Source: Desulfuromonadales bacterium
Lineage (GTDB): Bacteria; Desulfobacterota; Desulfuromonadia; Desulfuromonadales; JACZKF01
Assembly (NCBI GenBank): GCA_014860175.1
Contig: JACZKF010000263.1
Span: 1 to 5,027, forward strand
Direction of reading: 5' to 3'
Length of the DNA stretch: 5,027 bases
This document shows, piece after piece, positions 1 to 5,027 of the stretch (position 1 is the stretch's first letter; each line of letters starts with the position of its first letter). Both the position numbers and the translations under genes were made by a program. The notes under the pieces were generated by a model that saw nothing but the letters and a program-made list of their open reading frames with translations, was not told the origin of the DNA and did no database searches.

Positions 1-1667
1 GTCTTGTCCCACCCACCCTCATCTTTCACCACCACCGGCCGCAGCAGGATGACCAGCTCGCTCTTGCGGGAGGTCGACAGGTTATGCTGGAACAGATGAC
101 CGAGAAACGGGATGCGGCCGAGAAACGGGATGGACGCCTTCTGGCTGTTGATCCGGTTCTCCATCAGGCCGCCGATCACCACCACCTGCCCGGTCTCGGC
201 GCTGACGATGCTGTCCGATTCGCGGATCCGGCTGAAGGCCAGCGGGAGAATCTGGGTGTCCTGGCCGATGGTGATCACCTTCGACTGATCGGTCACCTCG
301 CTGATGGTCGGGTGGATATGCAGGGTGACCCGCCCTTCCGGGCTGATCTGCGGGGTGACGTCAAGGGCGATGCCGGAGAAGAAGGGGGTCAGGGTGACGT
401 CGGTCGACAGGGTGGTGGTGGTGCCGACCACGGTGTCGTTGGAGATGTCGGTGACGAAGAACTCGTCGGAGCCGACCTTGATCACCGCTTTCTGGTTGTT
501 CACCGTGGCGATGCGCGGGCTGGAGAGGACCTGCACGTCCCCCTGGGTCTCCAGCAGCTCGATAAAGGCGGTGAAGTCGCCCAGGTTCAGGGCGGTGGAG
601 AAGACCCCGCCGAAGGCCGAGGTAGCCGTCCCTACTGGCAGCAGGCCAGGGTTAAGGAGAGGGTTAAGGATTCCGCTGTTGCCGGCGATCTCCGAGACCC
701 CTTGATTAAAGATGGTGCCGCCGCCGGTCTGGCCGATGACGGCCGTATGGCCGCTGCCGGCACGCAGCAGCAGGCTCCAGTTGATCCCCGACTGGAAGCC
801 GTCGCGCAGCTCTACCTCGAGAATCTTTGCCTCCAGAATCACCTGCCGCTGCAGGCTCCCCTGCAGTTGGGCCAAGTAGCGTTCAATGTGCCGCAGCTCT
901 TCCGGCATCGCCCGTACCACCACCATGCCGCTTTGCGGCTGGACCACCACTTTTCGCCCCTCTTCGGCGCCGACCATCGCCCGCAGCGAGGTCTCCAGCT
1001 CCTGCCAGAAATCGGTGACCGATTCGGTATCGATGCGGCTGCCGGAAACCATCTGCTGCCGCCGGTCGCGGTCACGGTCGCGGTCGCCGACGCGGCCACG
1101 GTCGCGATCGTCGTCCCGCCCCCCGGATTCGGAGACCTGCCCGGAACTCACCCGGGTCTGGGAGACGCCCCGGCGGACGATATTGAGGTAATTGAGGTGA
1201 AACACTTCGGTCATCAAGCCGGCCGGCATCACCATAAACCCGTTGTCGGTACGTCGGACCTGGTAGCCGTAGAGGTCGCGCACCACTTCCACCACTTCGC
1301 CGACGGTCACGTTCTTCATCGCCAGGGTGATCTCCCCTTCCAGGGAGGGGTGCACCGACATGTTATAGGGGGTGCCGACGACCAGGCCGAGGAGGAAGTC
1401 GCGGACCGGGGTGCGACGGGCGTCGATATCGAACCGGACTTCCGGCGCCGCCCCCCGGGCCGGGGTCAGAGAGGGAGGAGGGATCAGGGCGGCGGCCACC
1501 TGCGGCGGCAACTCGGCCGGGGGAGCCTGGGCCACGGCGGGATGTGAGGAGACATGCGTCTCCAGCCGGTTCAGCGGCGCTTCCCCCCGCGGTGGTGGCG
1601 CGCAAGCCGCCAGCAGTACCAGGATGCAGGCCGCCAGGCCGAGTTTTGGTCGCAGTCGCTGCATCAT
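1..1667 (-). CDS. mshL: MSHA-type pilus secretin MshL, 3' end cut by the window edge
   Basis: Outer-membrane secretin: a multimeric gated ring through which an MSHA-type type IV pilus leaves the cell. My translation of the minus strand is open for 555 codons, with no stop before the left edge; this is near the usual MshL length as I recall it, so little should be missing. Residues 1-22 form a lipoprotein signal ending in the lipobox LLAAC (Cys22). A proline-rich linker follows, then an STN/N0-like domain at about 77-147 and a second N domain at about 153-265 broken by an Arg-Asp-rich insert (184-203). The secretin core starts near 275 (VILEAKILEVE), with VLSSPRIATVNN at 380-391, VVVIGGL at 495-501 and the paired IPFLG motif before the C-terminal SELVILLRP strand. 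No AMIN domains are present, which argues against PilQ. The start is ATG at 1667, or the adjacent ATG at 1664. GGAGGAG lies 5 nt before the first ATG, which overlaps the mshK TGA. Confidence 0.93.
   Translation of the reverse strand, partial: MMQRLRPKLGLAACILVLLAACAPPPRGEAPLNRLETHVSSHPAVAQAPPAELPPQVAAALIPPPSLTPARGAAPEVRFDIDARRTPVRDFLLGLVVGTPYNMSVHPSLEGEITLAMKNVTVGEVVEVVRDLYGYQVRRTDNGFMVMPAGLMTEVFHLNYLNIVRRGVSQTRVSSGQVSESGGRDDDRDRGRVGDRDRDRDRRQQMVSGSRIDTESVTDFWQELETSLRAMVGAEEGRKVVVQPQSGMVVVRAMPEELRHIERYLAQLQGSLQRQVILEAKILEVELRDGFQSGINWSLLLRAGSGHTAVIGQTGGGTIFNQGVSEIAGNSGILNPLLNPGLLPVGTATSAFGGVFSTALNLGDFTAFIELLETQGDVQVLSSPRIATVNNQKAVIKVGSDEFFVTDISNDTVVGTTTTLSTDVTLTPFFSGIALDVTPQISPEGRVTLHIHPTISEVTDQSKVITIGQDTQILPLAFSRIRESDSIVSAETGQVVVIGGLMENRINSQKASIPFLGRIPFLGHLFQHNLSTSRKSELVILLRPVVVKDEGGWDK
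100..132 (-). repeat. Exact 15-bp tandem repeat (period 18) encoding the paired IPFLG secretin motif
   Basis: The plus-strand 15-mer ccgagaaacgggatg occurs at 100-114 and again at 118-132. It encodes IPFLG-R-IPFLG near the MshL C-terminus. Secretins conserve a double P-x-L-G-x-I-P-x-L-G-x-L-F signature here, so the protein repeat is a family trait; the exact DNA identity of both copies is the notable part. Confidence 0.8.
648..670 (-). repeat. Direct 11-bp repeat (period 12) in mshL encoding LNPLLNPG
   Basis: agggttaagga occurs twice on the plus strand, at 648-658 and 660-670. In MshL it gives the in-frame sequence LNPLLNPG in the variable, Gly/Asn-rich stretch between the first secretin-core strands and the TALNLGDF segment, a region likely to be part of the channel gate. 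Confidence 0.6.
1059..1124 (-). repeat. Arg-Asp dipeptide repeat region inside mshL
   Basis: Residues 182-203 of MshL read GGRDDDRDRGRV followed by GDRDRDRDRR, encoded by repeated CGC/CGT GAC codon pairs. The DNA is correspondingly repetitive (ggtcgc/ggtcac units on the plus strand). It separates two parts of the N1-like domain, where related secretins carry a flexible low-complexity loop. It may be a site of repeat-length variation. Confidence 0.75.
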
Positions 1668-2020
1668 TTTTTCTCCTCCAGGATGGTCTTGTTAAAGCTT
1701 TTTCCTGCCGCCGCCAACCGCAGGGTGAATTCGTTCCCCCCTTGCCGCAGAATCGCCGTTTCCGGGGCGACCCGGATCAGCCGGGCGCCGCCGATCATCT
1801 CCCCTTCACCGACCGCCTGACCGTTGATCACCGCTACCCGCCGGGCAGGCGACACCAGGGTGGCGTTCAGCGTCCAGGTCGGGGAGTCTCCCGGCAACGG
1901 CGACAGCTGCGGCCGGCTGGCCGCCGGTGGGCGGGTCGGGTCCTGCAGTTCGCCGGCCACCGGGACGGCAATGAGGAGCAGGCTCAGCAACAAAATGACT
2001 AACGGGCGATTAGACACCAA
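1664..2020 (-). CDS. mshK: MshK, PilP/GspC-HR-like periplasmic pilus protein
   Basis: Small 118-residue protein of the MshK/GspB-C family, expected to connect the inner-membrane alignment complex to the secretin, as PilP does in type IVa pili. Residues 5-22 are a strongly hydrophobic signal peptide or anchor ending in PVAGE. The family hallmark LQDPTRPP follows at 25-32. A proline-rich linker leads to one compact beta domain at about 48-110, with the typical VAVINGQAVGEGEMIGGARL stretch near 62-81. There is no cysteine near the signal end, so it is not a lipoprotein, unlike classical PilP. The start is not ATG: the frame begins TTG GTG, and GAGGA at 2029-2025 lies 4 nt from TTG (2020) but 7 nt from GTG (2017), so GTG at 2017 is at least as likely. 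It overlaps the end of mshJ by 11 nt, and its TGA overlaps the mshL ATG. Confidence 0.87.
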   Translation of the reverse strand: MVSNRPLVILLLSLLLIAVPVAGELQDPTRPPAASRPQLSPLPGDSPTWTLNATLVSPARRVAVINGQAVGEGEMIGGARLIRVAPETAILRQGGNEFTLRLAAAGKSFNKTILEEKK

Positions 2021-2678
2021 TCCATCCTCGGCTCATGCTCAGGGTGTAGACGGTCAGGCTGACCCGGGCGGTCGGATAGGCTTCCACCCGAACTTCCAGG
2101 TTTTCCCAGATCAGTCGTTTCGGCAGCTTTTCCAGCTGCTGGAGATAATTCAGGGTCGCCAGGTACCCCCCTTCCACTTCCAGGCGCATGGCGTGCCGAT
2201 ACAGGCCGGGGCGGCCGGCAGGGGTCGTCTCCGTTCCGTCGGCAAGCAGCGACTCGGTACCGAGGCTTTCCAGCCGCACCAGACGTACCCCCTCCTGCCG
2301 GCGCAGCAGATCCTCCAGCAAAGGGGCCATCTCCTGGGGGGAGACCAGGTCCTGGGTCGCTTCCTGCAAATAGATGTCGAGACGGGCCAGCTCCTGCTCC
2401 AGGGTCTCGCGCTCCCGACGCTGGGTCAATTCGGGAGAGAGCTGACCGGCGTCGGTCAACACCTGCGCCTTGGTCTGCAAGGCCGCCACCTGCTGCCGGG
2501 TTTGACTGATCTGCTTCTCCAGGGCCACCTGGTGCTGCTGCAGCGGGGAGGCCCAGAGCTGATACCAGAGCAAAACAAGAGCCAGCACCACGGCGCCGAA
2601 CAGGAGCAGGCGCCGCCCGAACGACAGGGCATCAATCCGGGCCGACTGCAGAGCTATTTTCTGCCGCAGTGCATTCAT
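2010..2678 (-). CDS. mshJ: MshJ, PilO/GspM-like inner-membrane pilus assembly protein
   Basis: Bitopic inner-membrane protein of 222 residues, the PilO/GspM counterpart of the MSHA system. A basic cytoplasmic tail (1-23) precedes one membrane helix at about 24-43 (LLLFGAVVLALVLLWYQLW). A long, Gln-, Glu- and Arg-rich predicted coiled coil spans about 48-110. The C-terminal alpha/beta domain, about 113-222, has the ferredoxin-like pattern of this family, including the hydrophobic strand MRLEVEGGYLATLNYLQQLEKL (split here as MRLEVEGGYL and ATLNYLQQLEKL). It would pair with the PilN-like protein encoded just upstream. Its ATG overlaps that gene's TGA (ATGA). The best Shine-Dalgarno match, AAGGAG at 2695-2690, is 11 nt from the ATG, which is long, so coupling from the upstream gene may matter. 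I assign MshJ rather than PilO from the neighbouring MshK and MshL hallmarks; GspM-like is the main alternative name. Confidence 0.85.
   Translation of the reverse strand: MNALRQKIALQSARIDALSFGRRLLLFGAVVLALVLLWYQLWASPLQQHQVALEKQISQTRQQVAALQTKAQVLTDAGQLSPELTQRRERETLEQELARLDIYLQEATQDLVSPQEMAPLLEDLLRRQEGVRLVRLESLGTESLLADGTETTPAGRPGLYRHAMRLEVEGGYLATLNYLQQLEKLPKRLIWENLEVRVEAYPTARVSLTVYTLSMSRGWIGV
2015..2029 (-). promoter_or_regulatory. Ribosome binding site deciding the mshK start (TTG or GTG)
   Basis: GAGGA at 2029-2025 lies inside the last codons of mshJ. The mshK frame offers two adjacent non-ATG starts: TTG at 2020 (spacing 4 nt) and GTG at 2017 (spacing 7 nt). The spacing favours GTG. The only nearby ATG (2025-2023) is out of frame. 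The next in-frame ATG lies far inside the beta domain, so a non-ATG start seems required. Confidence 0.6.
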
Positions 2679-3280
2679 TGCGCCTTTTTCTCCTTGCTGC
2701 TGGCGGTATCGAGGCGAAAATCGATCGCCTGCCCCGCTTCCTCACCGCGCGACAGCAGAAACTTGGCGAACTCGACGCCGGCGAAGGCCGGTTCCGCCGC
2801 CAGTTGCTGGACCAGGCGGGGGACGGCCTCGGGGCGGGCGGCACTTCCTTCCAGGGTGATCTCTTTGCCCCCCCCCTGCAGGGAGATGCGCCGCAGCCAG
2901 ACCCCGGGTACCGTCTGCCGGGCGAGACCGGCCAGGTAGGGGGAGAAGCCGCCGGCAGCGGCCGGACTCGCCTGCACCAGCCCGAGCAGCGCCTGGCGCC
3001 GATCCCGCTCGCTGCGCAGCCGCGCAACCTCTTGGGCCAGCAGAGTGGGGCCCGCACCCGACTCTCCCAGGATATCGGCCAGCTGCGCCTGCAGGGTCGC
3101 CTGCCGGCGCTGCAACTCCTCGAGCTGGCTCGTCGATCTGCGTGCCTGCCACTGCCCCGCCGCGCCGAGGGCGACCAAGGTGGCGAGCGTCAACAGCAGC
3201 AGCGCCAGCATGGTCGAGGCCGACAGCGGCTTTCGCCGCTCGAAGATGGCACTCTGATAAAGATTGATCTGCTGCTTCAT
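2675..3280 (-). CDS. mshI2: PilN-like MSHA biogenesis protein (MshI2 type)
   Basis: Inner-membrane protein of 201 residues with PilN architecture. The extreme N-terminus reads MKQQINLYQ. PilN-family proteins carry an INL(L/Y)-type tail that docks into the cytoplasmic PilM partner, here the MshI encoded immediately upstream. A single membrane helix spans about 22-43 (TMLALLLLTLATLVALGAAG). A Gln/Arg/Leu-rich predicted coiled coil follows to about 105. A C-terminal ferredoxin-like domain covers about 110-195, with the typical VPGVWLRRISLQGGGKEITL (start near 123) and the LEGSA strand. The tail ends in a Lys-rich stretch (SSKEKKAQ). The ATG overlaps the mshI TGA as ATGA, with GGAG 5 nt upstream at 3289-3286, and its own TGA overlaps the mshJ ATG. 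The function call is firm. The symbol is less so, because this gene is often annotated simply as a PilN-domain protein. Confidence 0.85.
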   Translation of the reverse strand: MKQQINLYQSAIFERRKPLSASTMLALLLLTLATLVALGAAGQWQARRSTSQLEELQRRQATLQAQLADILGESGAGPTLLAQEVARLRSERDRRQALLGLVQASPAAAGGFSPYLAGLARQTVPGVWLRRISLQGGGKEITLEGSAARPEAVPRLVQQLAAEPAFAGVEFAKFLLSRGEEAGQAIDFRLDTASSKEKKAQ

Positions 3281-4230
3281 GCCAGCTCCGGGCGAAGGGC
3301 GGCGCCAACTGCCAGCAGGCAGCGGGACTGCTCTGCGGGTGACAGCGGGCAGTCGGGGAAGATCTCTCCCAGGTCGAAGGAACGCACCGGCACCCCGAGG
3401 CTGCGCTGCAGGTAGGAAAGCATGCCGGGGACCGGCGACTCCATGGGGGCAACGGCGAGGGCGGCGACGGGCGCCTGGCCGAAATGACTCTCGTAAAAAT
3501 CGAGGGAGCGCTGAACTTCAAGGACCATGGTGGCGAGAAGGTCGGTCAGCTGCGGGTCGATCCCTCCCTCCCCGTCTTCGGTGGCCAGGGGGGTCAGATC
3601 GGCCGCCCCCACCCCGACGGTCCGGGACAGGTAGAGGATACCGCGGCGGCTGACGGTAATCAGACTGCGGGTACGCCCCGGGTAGAGCAGGGCCACCCCC
3701 CGGTCCCCCTCGGGGAGGAAACCGGCGAGCTGATGCAGGGCCATTTCCGGGATATCGATGGCCGCCACCCGCAGGCGTGCCTGCCGGATGAGCAATGCCA
3801 GCCGCCGGACGGCCGAGCGCGGCGCCGCCACCACATAGCCGAGGCGGCTGCGGGCGACGTTGACCCCCGGAACAGGGAAGTGGTCGATGACCGCTTCCTC
3901 GAGGGGAAAATCGAGCAGATCCTTGATCAGCCAGCGTACCGCCTCATTGATCTCGGCTTCGGGAACATCCGGCAGTTCGATCTGCGCCAGACTGTAGCTC
4001 CTCGGCTCCATCACGCCGACACAGGAGACCCCGCGCAGCGACTGACGGCGGACCAGTTCCGGCAGGCCGGCGGCCGGATCGGTGGTGGCCTCGTCGAGGA
4101 AAGTGCAGATGGCCAGCCGGGGGGAGTCACCGGAGCGGTCCACCCGGGCCAGAGCGACTCCGTCCGGACGCTCGCATACCCCGGCAAGGCCGCGCAGGGG
4201 TCGTTTGTTGGTCGTGGACCAAAACTGCAT
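3277..4230 (-). CDS. mshI: MshI, PilM-like cytoplasmic actin-fold protein
   Basis: First gene of the pilus operon, 317 residues, with no signal peptide or membrane helix. PilM-type proteins have an actin-like fold, sit on the cytoplasmic face of the inner membrane and bind the PilN tail. MshI-like blocks visible are SLAQIELPDVPEAEINEAVR near 80-99, the alpha/beta stretch LGYVVAAPRSAVRRL near 134, IDIPEMALHQLAG near 158-170, the conserved LEVQRSLDFYESHFG near 238, and the C-terminal LLAVGAALRPE. Canonical PilM has a GxDxGSS-type first phosphate loop; here the corresponding N-terminal strand reads GLAGVCERPDGVALARV, without the acidic residue and Ser/Thr expected. Nucleotide binding is therefore doubtful (inference). 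The start is ATG at 4230, with GGAG at 4240-4237 spaced 6 nt away. The next in-frame starts would remove the N-terminal strand. It is separated from recJ by 178 nt and overlaps the PilN-like gene by ATGA. Confidence 0.88.
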   Translation of the reverse strand: MQFWSTTNKRPLRGLAGVCERPDGVALARVDRSGDSPRLAICTFLDEATTDPAAGLPELVRRQSLRGVSCVGVMEPRSYSLAQIELPDVPEAEINEAVRWLIKDLLDFPLEEAVIDHFPVPGVNVARSRLGYVVAAPRSAVRRLALLIRQARLRVAAIDIPEMALHQLAGFLPEGDRGVALLYPGRTRSLITVSRRGILYLSRTVGVGAADLTPLATEDGEGGIDPQLTDLLATMVLEVQRSLDFYESHFGQAPVAALAVAPMESPVPGMLSYLQRSLGVPVRSFDLGEIFPDCPLSPAEQSRCLLAVGAALRPELA

Positions 4231-4263
4231 GATCAGCTCCGAAGCCGGGAAAAATGGCTAGCC

Positions 4264-4277
4264 CTGCACTAATGCAG
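4264..4277. repeat. Short inverted repeat at the -12 region of the candidate mshI promoter
   Basis: CTGCA and TGCAG flank a 4-nt centre (CTGCACTAATGCAG on the plus strand). The repeat covers the GC of the -12 element and reaches to within 2 nt of the predicted start site. It could be a repressor operator or an RNA/DNA hairpin at the transcript start, but five-base arms are short enough to occur by chance. Confidence 0.3.
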
Positions 4278-4289
4278 TTCTTACGCCAA
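4272..4289 (-). promoter_or_regulatory. Candidate sigma-54 (-24/-12) promoter for the msh operon
   Basis: The minus strand reads TTGGCGTAAGAACTGCAT. Against the consensus TTGGCACG-N4-TTGC(A/T), the invariant GG (-24) and GC (-12) are both present with the required 12-nt offset, and the flanking TTGGC and TGCA also match. The middle of the -24 box differs (GTA instead of ACG). Transcription would start near 4262, giving a leader of about 32 nt that contains the mshI Shine-Dalgarno sequence. Type IV pilus genes under RpoN control are well known in several proteobacteria. I saw no convincing sigma-70 -35/-10 pair in the gap. Confidence 0.5.
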
Positions 4290-4362
4290 AACGGAGAAGA
4301 AAGAAGTTGCTTTAAAATCGGAATGTTATGCTTGGTGAGTGGTGCCCGATCAGCTATATGAC

Positions 4363-4386
4363 GAAAAATCGGGTCGGGATCCCGAC
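4363..4386 (-). terminator. Candidate intrinsic terminator after recJ
   Basis: On the minus strand, 23 nt after the recJ stop, TCGGG (4385-4381) pairs with CCCGA (4373-4369) around a 7-nt loop. A run of five T follows (4368-4364). A G-U pair can add a sixth base pair. The stem is short but GC-rich and the T-run abuts it, as in Rho-independent terminators. A competing fold exists, because the same bases form the perfect 14-nt palindrome GTCGGGATCCCGAC (4373-4386), and an upstream CCGAC/GTCGG pair can also fold. Confidence 0.55.
4373..4386. repeat. Perfect 14-nt palindrome GTCGGGATCCCGAC
   Basis: GTCGGGATCCCGAC is identical on both strands. It lies in the recJ-mshI gap inside a denser set of TCGG/CCGA half-sites (roughly 4369-4397). 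It shares bases with the candidate recJ terminator. It is also centred about 117 nt upstream of the predicted start site of the candidate sigma-54 promoter, a usual distance for an enhancer-binding-protein site. Terminator, operator or both are possible; the sequence alone does not decide. Confidence 0.5.
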
Positions 4387-4408
4387 ACGGGAGTCGGAAA
4401 AGACGCCC

Positions 4409-5027
4409 TTAGGCGGTGGTGCTTCGCCAGTCGCGGATGCGCAGCTGCACCGAGACGGTGTCGCGCCACTCGTTGACGGTCGGGGTGAAGAGCAGGTCGA
4501 GCTCCCCCTGGAGCTCTTGTTTCCGCCCGGCCAGGCCGAAGCCGATGCAGCGGAAGCTGTACCCCCCCTGGCGGGCGATGAAGCGCAGGTGACCGTTGCC
4601 GATGGGCTGCACCTGGTTGATTCGGACGCCGGCGGCGACGAAGGTCGGCTCCGGGTTGCCGATGCCGAAGGGGGCCAAGGTGGCTACTTCCTCCACCGCC
4701 GGCAGGGTGATCTCTTCCAGCAGCACTTCACCGTCGTGCAGCAGCCGCGGCACCAGATCCTCGGCCCGCAGCAGCTCCTGCGCCAACGCCTCGAAGGCCT
4801 GAGCGAAAGCGGGAATACCGGCTGCGACGATGCTCAGGCCGGCGGCGGCGGCGTGACCGCCGAACCCCTCCAGATGGCTGGCGCAGCGTTGCAGCGCCTG
4901 GAACAGGTGCAGACCGTGGATCGAGCGGGCCGAGCCGCGACCGAGGCCGTTTTCCAGGGCGATCAGCACGGTCGGCCGATAGTAGCGCTCCACCAGGCGG
5001 CTGGCGACGATGCCGATCACCCCCGGA
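4409..5027 (-). CDS. recJ: Single-stranded-DNA-specific exonuclease RecJ, C-terminal part, 5' end cut by the window edge
   Basis: C-terminal ~206 codons of RecJ, the 5'-3' exonuclease of single-stranded DNA used in RecF-pathway recombination, mismatch repair and base-excision repair. The frame is open through the right edge, where the preceding codons give PG before VIGIVASRLVERYYRP. This matches the start of the DHHA1 domain in RecJ. The DHHA1 substrate-binding signatures follow: GRGSARS (about residues 28-34 from the VIG) and FGGHAAAAGL (about 53-62). The OB-like C-terminal domain includes LAPFGIGNPEPTF and the closing VSVQLRIRDWRS. The DHH catalytic motifs are outside the window, so activity cannot be judged here. 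The GTG at 5020 is an internal valine codon, not a start. The gene ends in TAA at 4411-4409 and is followed by a terminator-like hairpin, so it is probably transcribed separately from the pilus genes. Confidence 0.93.
   Translation of the reverse strand, partial: PGVIGIVASRLVERYYRPTVLIALENGLGRGSARSIHGLHLFQALQRCASHLEGFGGHAAAAGLSIVAAGIPAFAQAFEALAQELLRAEDLVPRLLHDGEVLLEEITLPAVEEVATLAPFGIGNPEPTFVAAGVRINQVQPIGNGHLRFIARQGGYSFRCIGFGLAGRKQELQGELDLLFTPTVNEWRDTVSVQLRIRDWRSTTA

Larger units (their letters stand above)
4231..4408 (-). other. recJ-mshI intergenic region
   Basis: This is the only gene-free stretch in the window, and it is visibly more AT-rich than the genes on either side. From recJ towards mshI it holds the hairpin and T-run, about 70 nt with no clear motif, the sigma-54-like element, the CTGCA/TGCAG inverted repeat and the mshI Shine-Dalgarno sequence. 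The octamer GATCAGCT occurs twice on the plus strand (4231-4238 and 4348-4355), probably by chance. I saw no small ORF with a credible ribosome site and no tRNA or riboswitch fold. Confidence 0.7.

Noticed and set aside
1059..1124. Repetitive ggtcgc units as a CRISPR or iteron array
   Set aside because: The units are short, lack spacers and translate in frame as the Arg-Asp loop of MshL.
84..1547. Long plus-strand open frame (487 codons) antisense to mshL
   Set aside because: Its translation is rich in His, Gly, Asp and Arg with no recognisable domain, and it lies wholly over a secretin frame with strong family motifs. GC-rich codon use on the minus strand readily opens such antisense frames.
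1..1667. Calling the secretin PilQ or GspD
   Set aside because: There are no AMIN domains as in PilQ and no run of N1-N2-N3 repeats as in GspD. Length, lipobox and the MshK neighbour with DPTRPP fit MshL better.
1824..2939. Plus-strand open frame of 371 codons antisense to mshK, mshJ and mshI2
   Set aside because: It spans three coherent minus-strand genes, has low-complexity composition and no ribosome site that I could see, and resembles no known family.
2742..3521. Minus-strand 259-codon open frame across the mshI-mshI2 junction
   Set aside because: It is in a different frame from both genes, and its translation is a Pro/Arg/Ala-rich out-of-frame reading of their sequence.
3484..4272. 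Plus-strand 262-codon open frame antisense to mshI
   Set aside because: It is complementary to a gene with clear MshI motifs and has no domain signature of its own.
4321..4345. Possible sigma-70 promoter using CATAAC or TTTAAA as -10
   Set aside because: No acceptable -35 hexamer lies at 16-18 nt upstream, and the -24/-12 match is clearly better.

Overview
This window comes from a GC-rich bacterial chromosome. Every convincing gene lies on the minus strand, so transcription runs from the right edge to the left. The gene set, the order and the protein style suggest a Deltaproteobacterium of the Geobacter/Desulfuromonas type (Desulfuromonadales). That assignment is an impression from gene content and protein flavour, not the result of a search.

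Right part (4409-5027): the last ~206 codons of recJ, the 5'-3' single-stranded-DNA exonuclease. They contain the DHHA1 domain and the C-terminal OB-like domain; the catalytic DHH half lies beyond the right edge. A 178-nt gap follows (4231-4408). Just after the recJ stop it holds a terminator-like hairpin with a T-run, inside a cluster of TCGGG/CCCGA half-sites. Nearer the next gene it holds a good match to a sigma-54 (-24/-12) promoter, with a small inverted repeat over its -12 end.

Centre and left (1-4230): five tightly packed genes in the order mshI (PilM-like), mshI2 (PilN-like), mshJ (PilO/GspM-like), mshK (PilP/GspC-like) and mshL (secretin, running off the left edge). All four junctions overlap: three are ATGA overlaps and one is an 11-nt overlap with a TTG or GTG start. 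They therefore read as one translationally coupled operon.

Together these genes encode the trans-envelope alignment module of an MSHA-type type IV pilus. A cytoplasmic actin-like protein (MshI) would bind the N-terminal tail of a bitopic PilN-like protein. That protein would pair with the PilO-like MshJ, and the periplasmic domain of MshK would connect this platform to the outer-membrane secretin MshL. The motor ATPase, platform protein and pilins are not in the window and would be expected further left.

I found no RNA gene, mobile element, CRISPR array or frameshift. The system is a known type. The less ordinary features are the candidate sigma-54 control, an Arg-Asp repeat insert in the secretin, lipidation on the secretin rather than on the PilP-like protein, and an MshI that lacks recognisable actin-type nucleotide loops.
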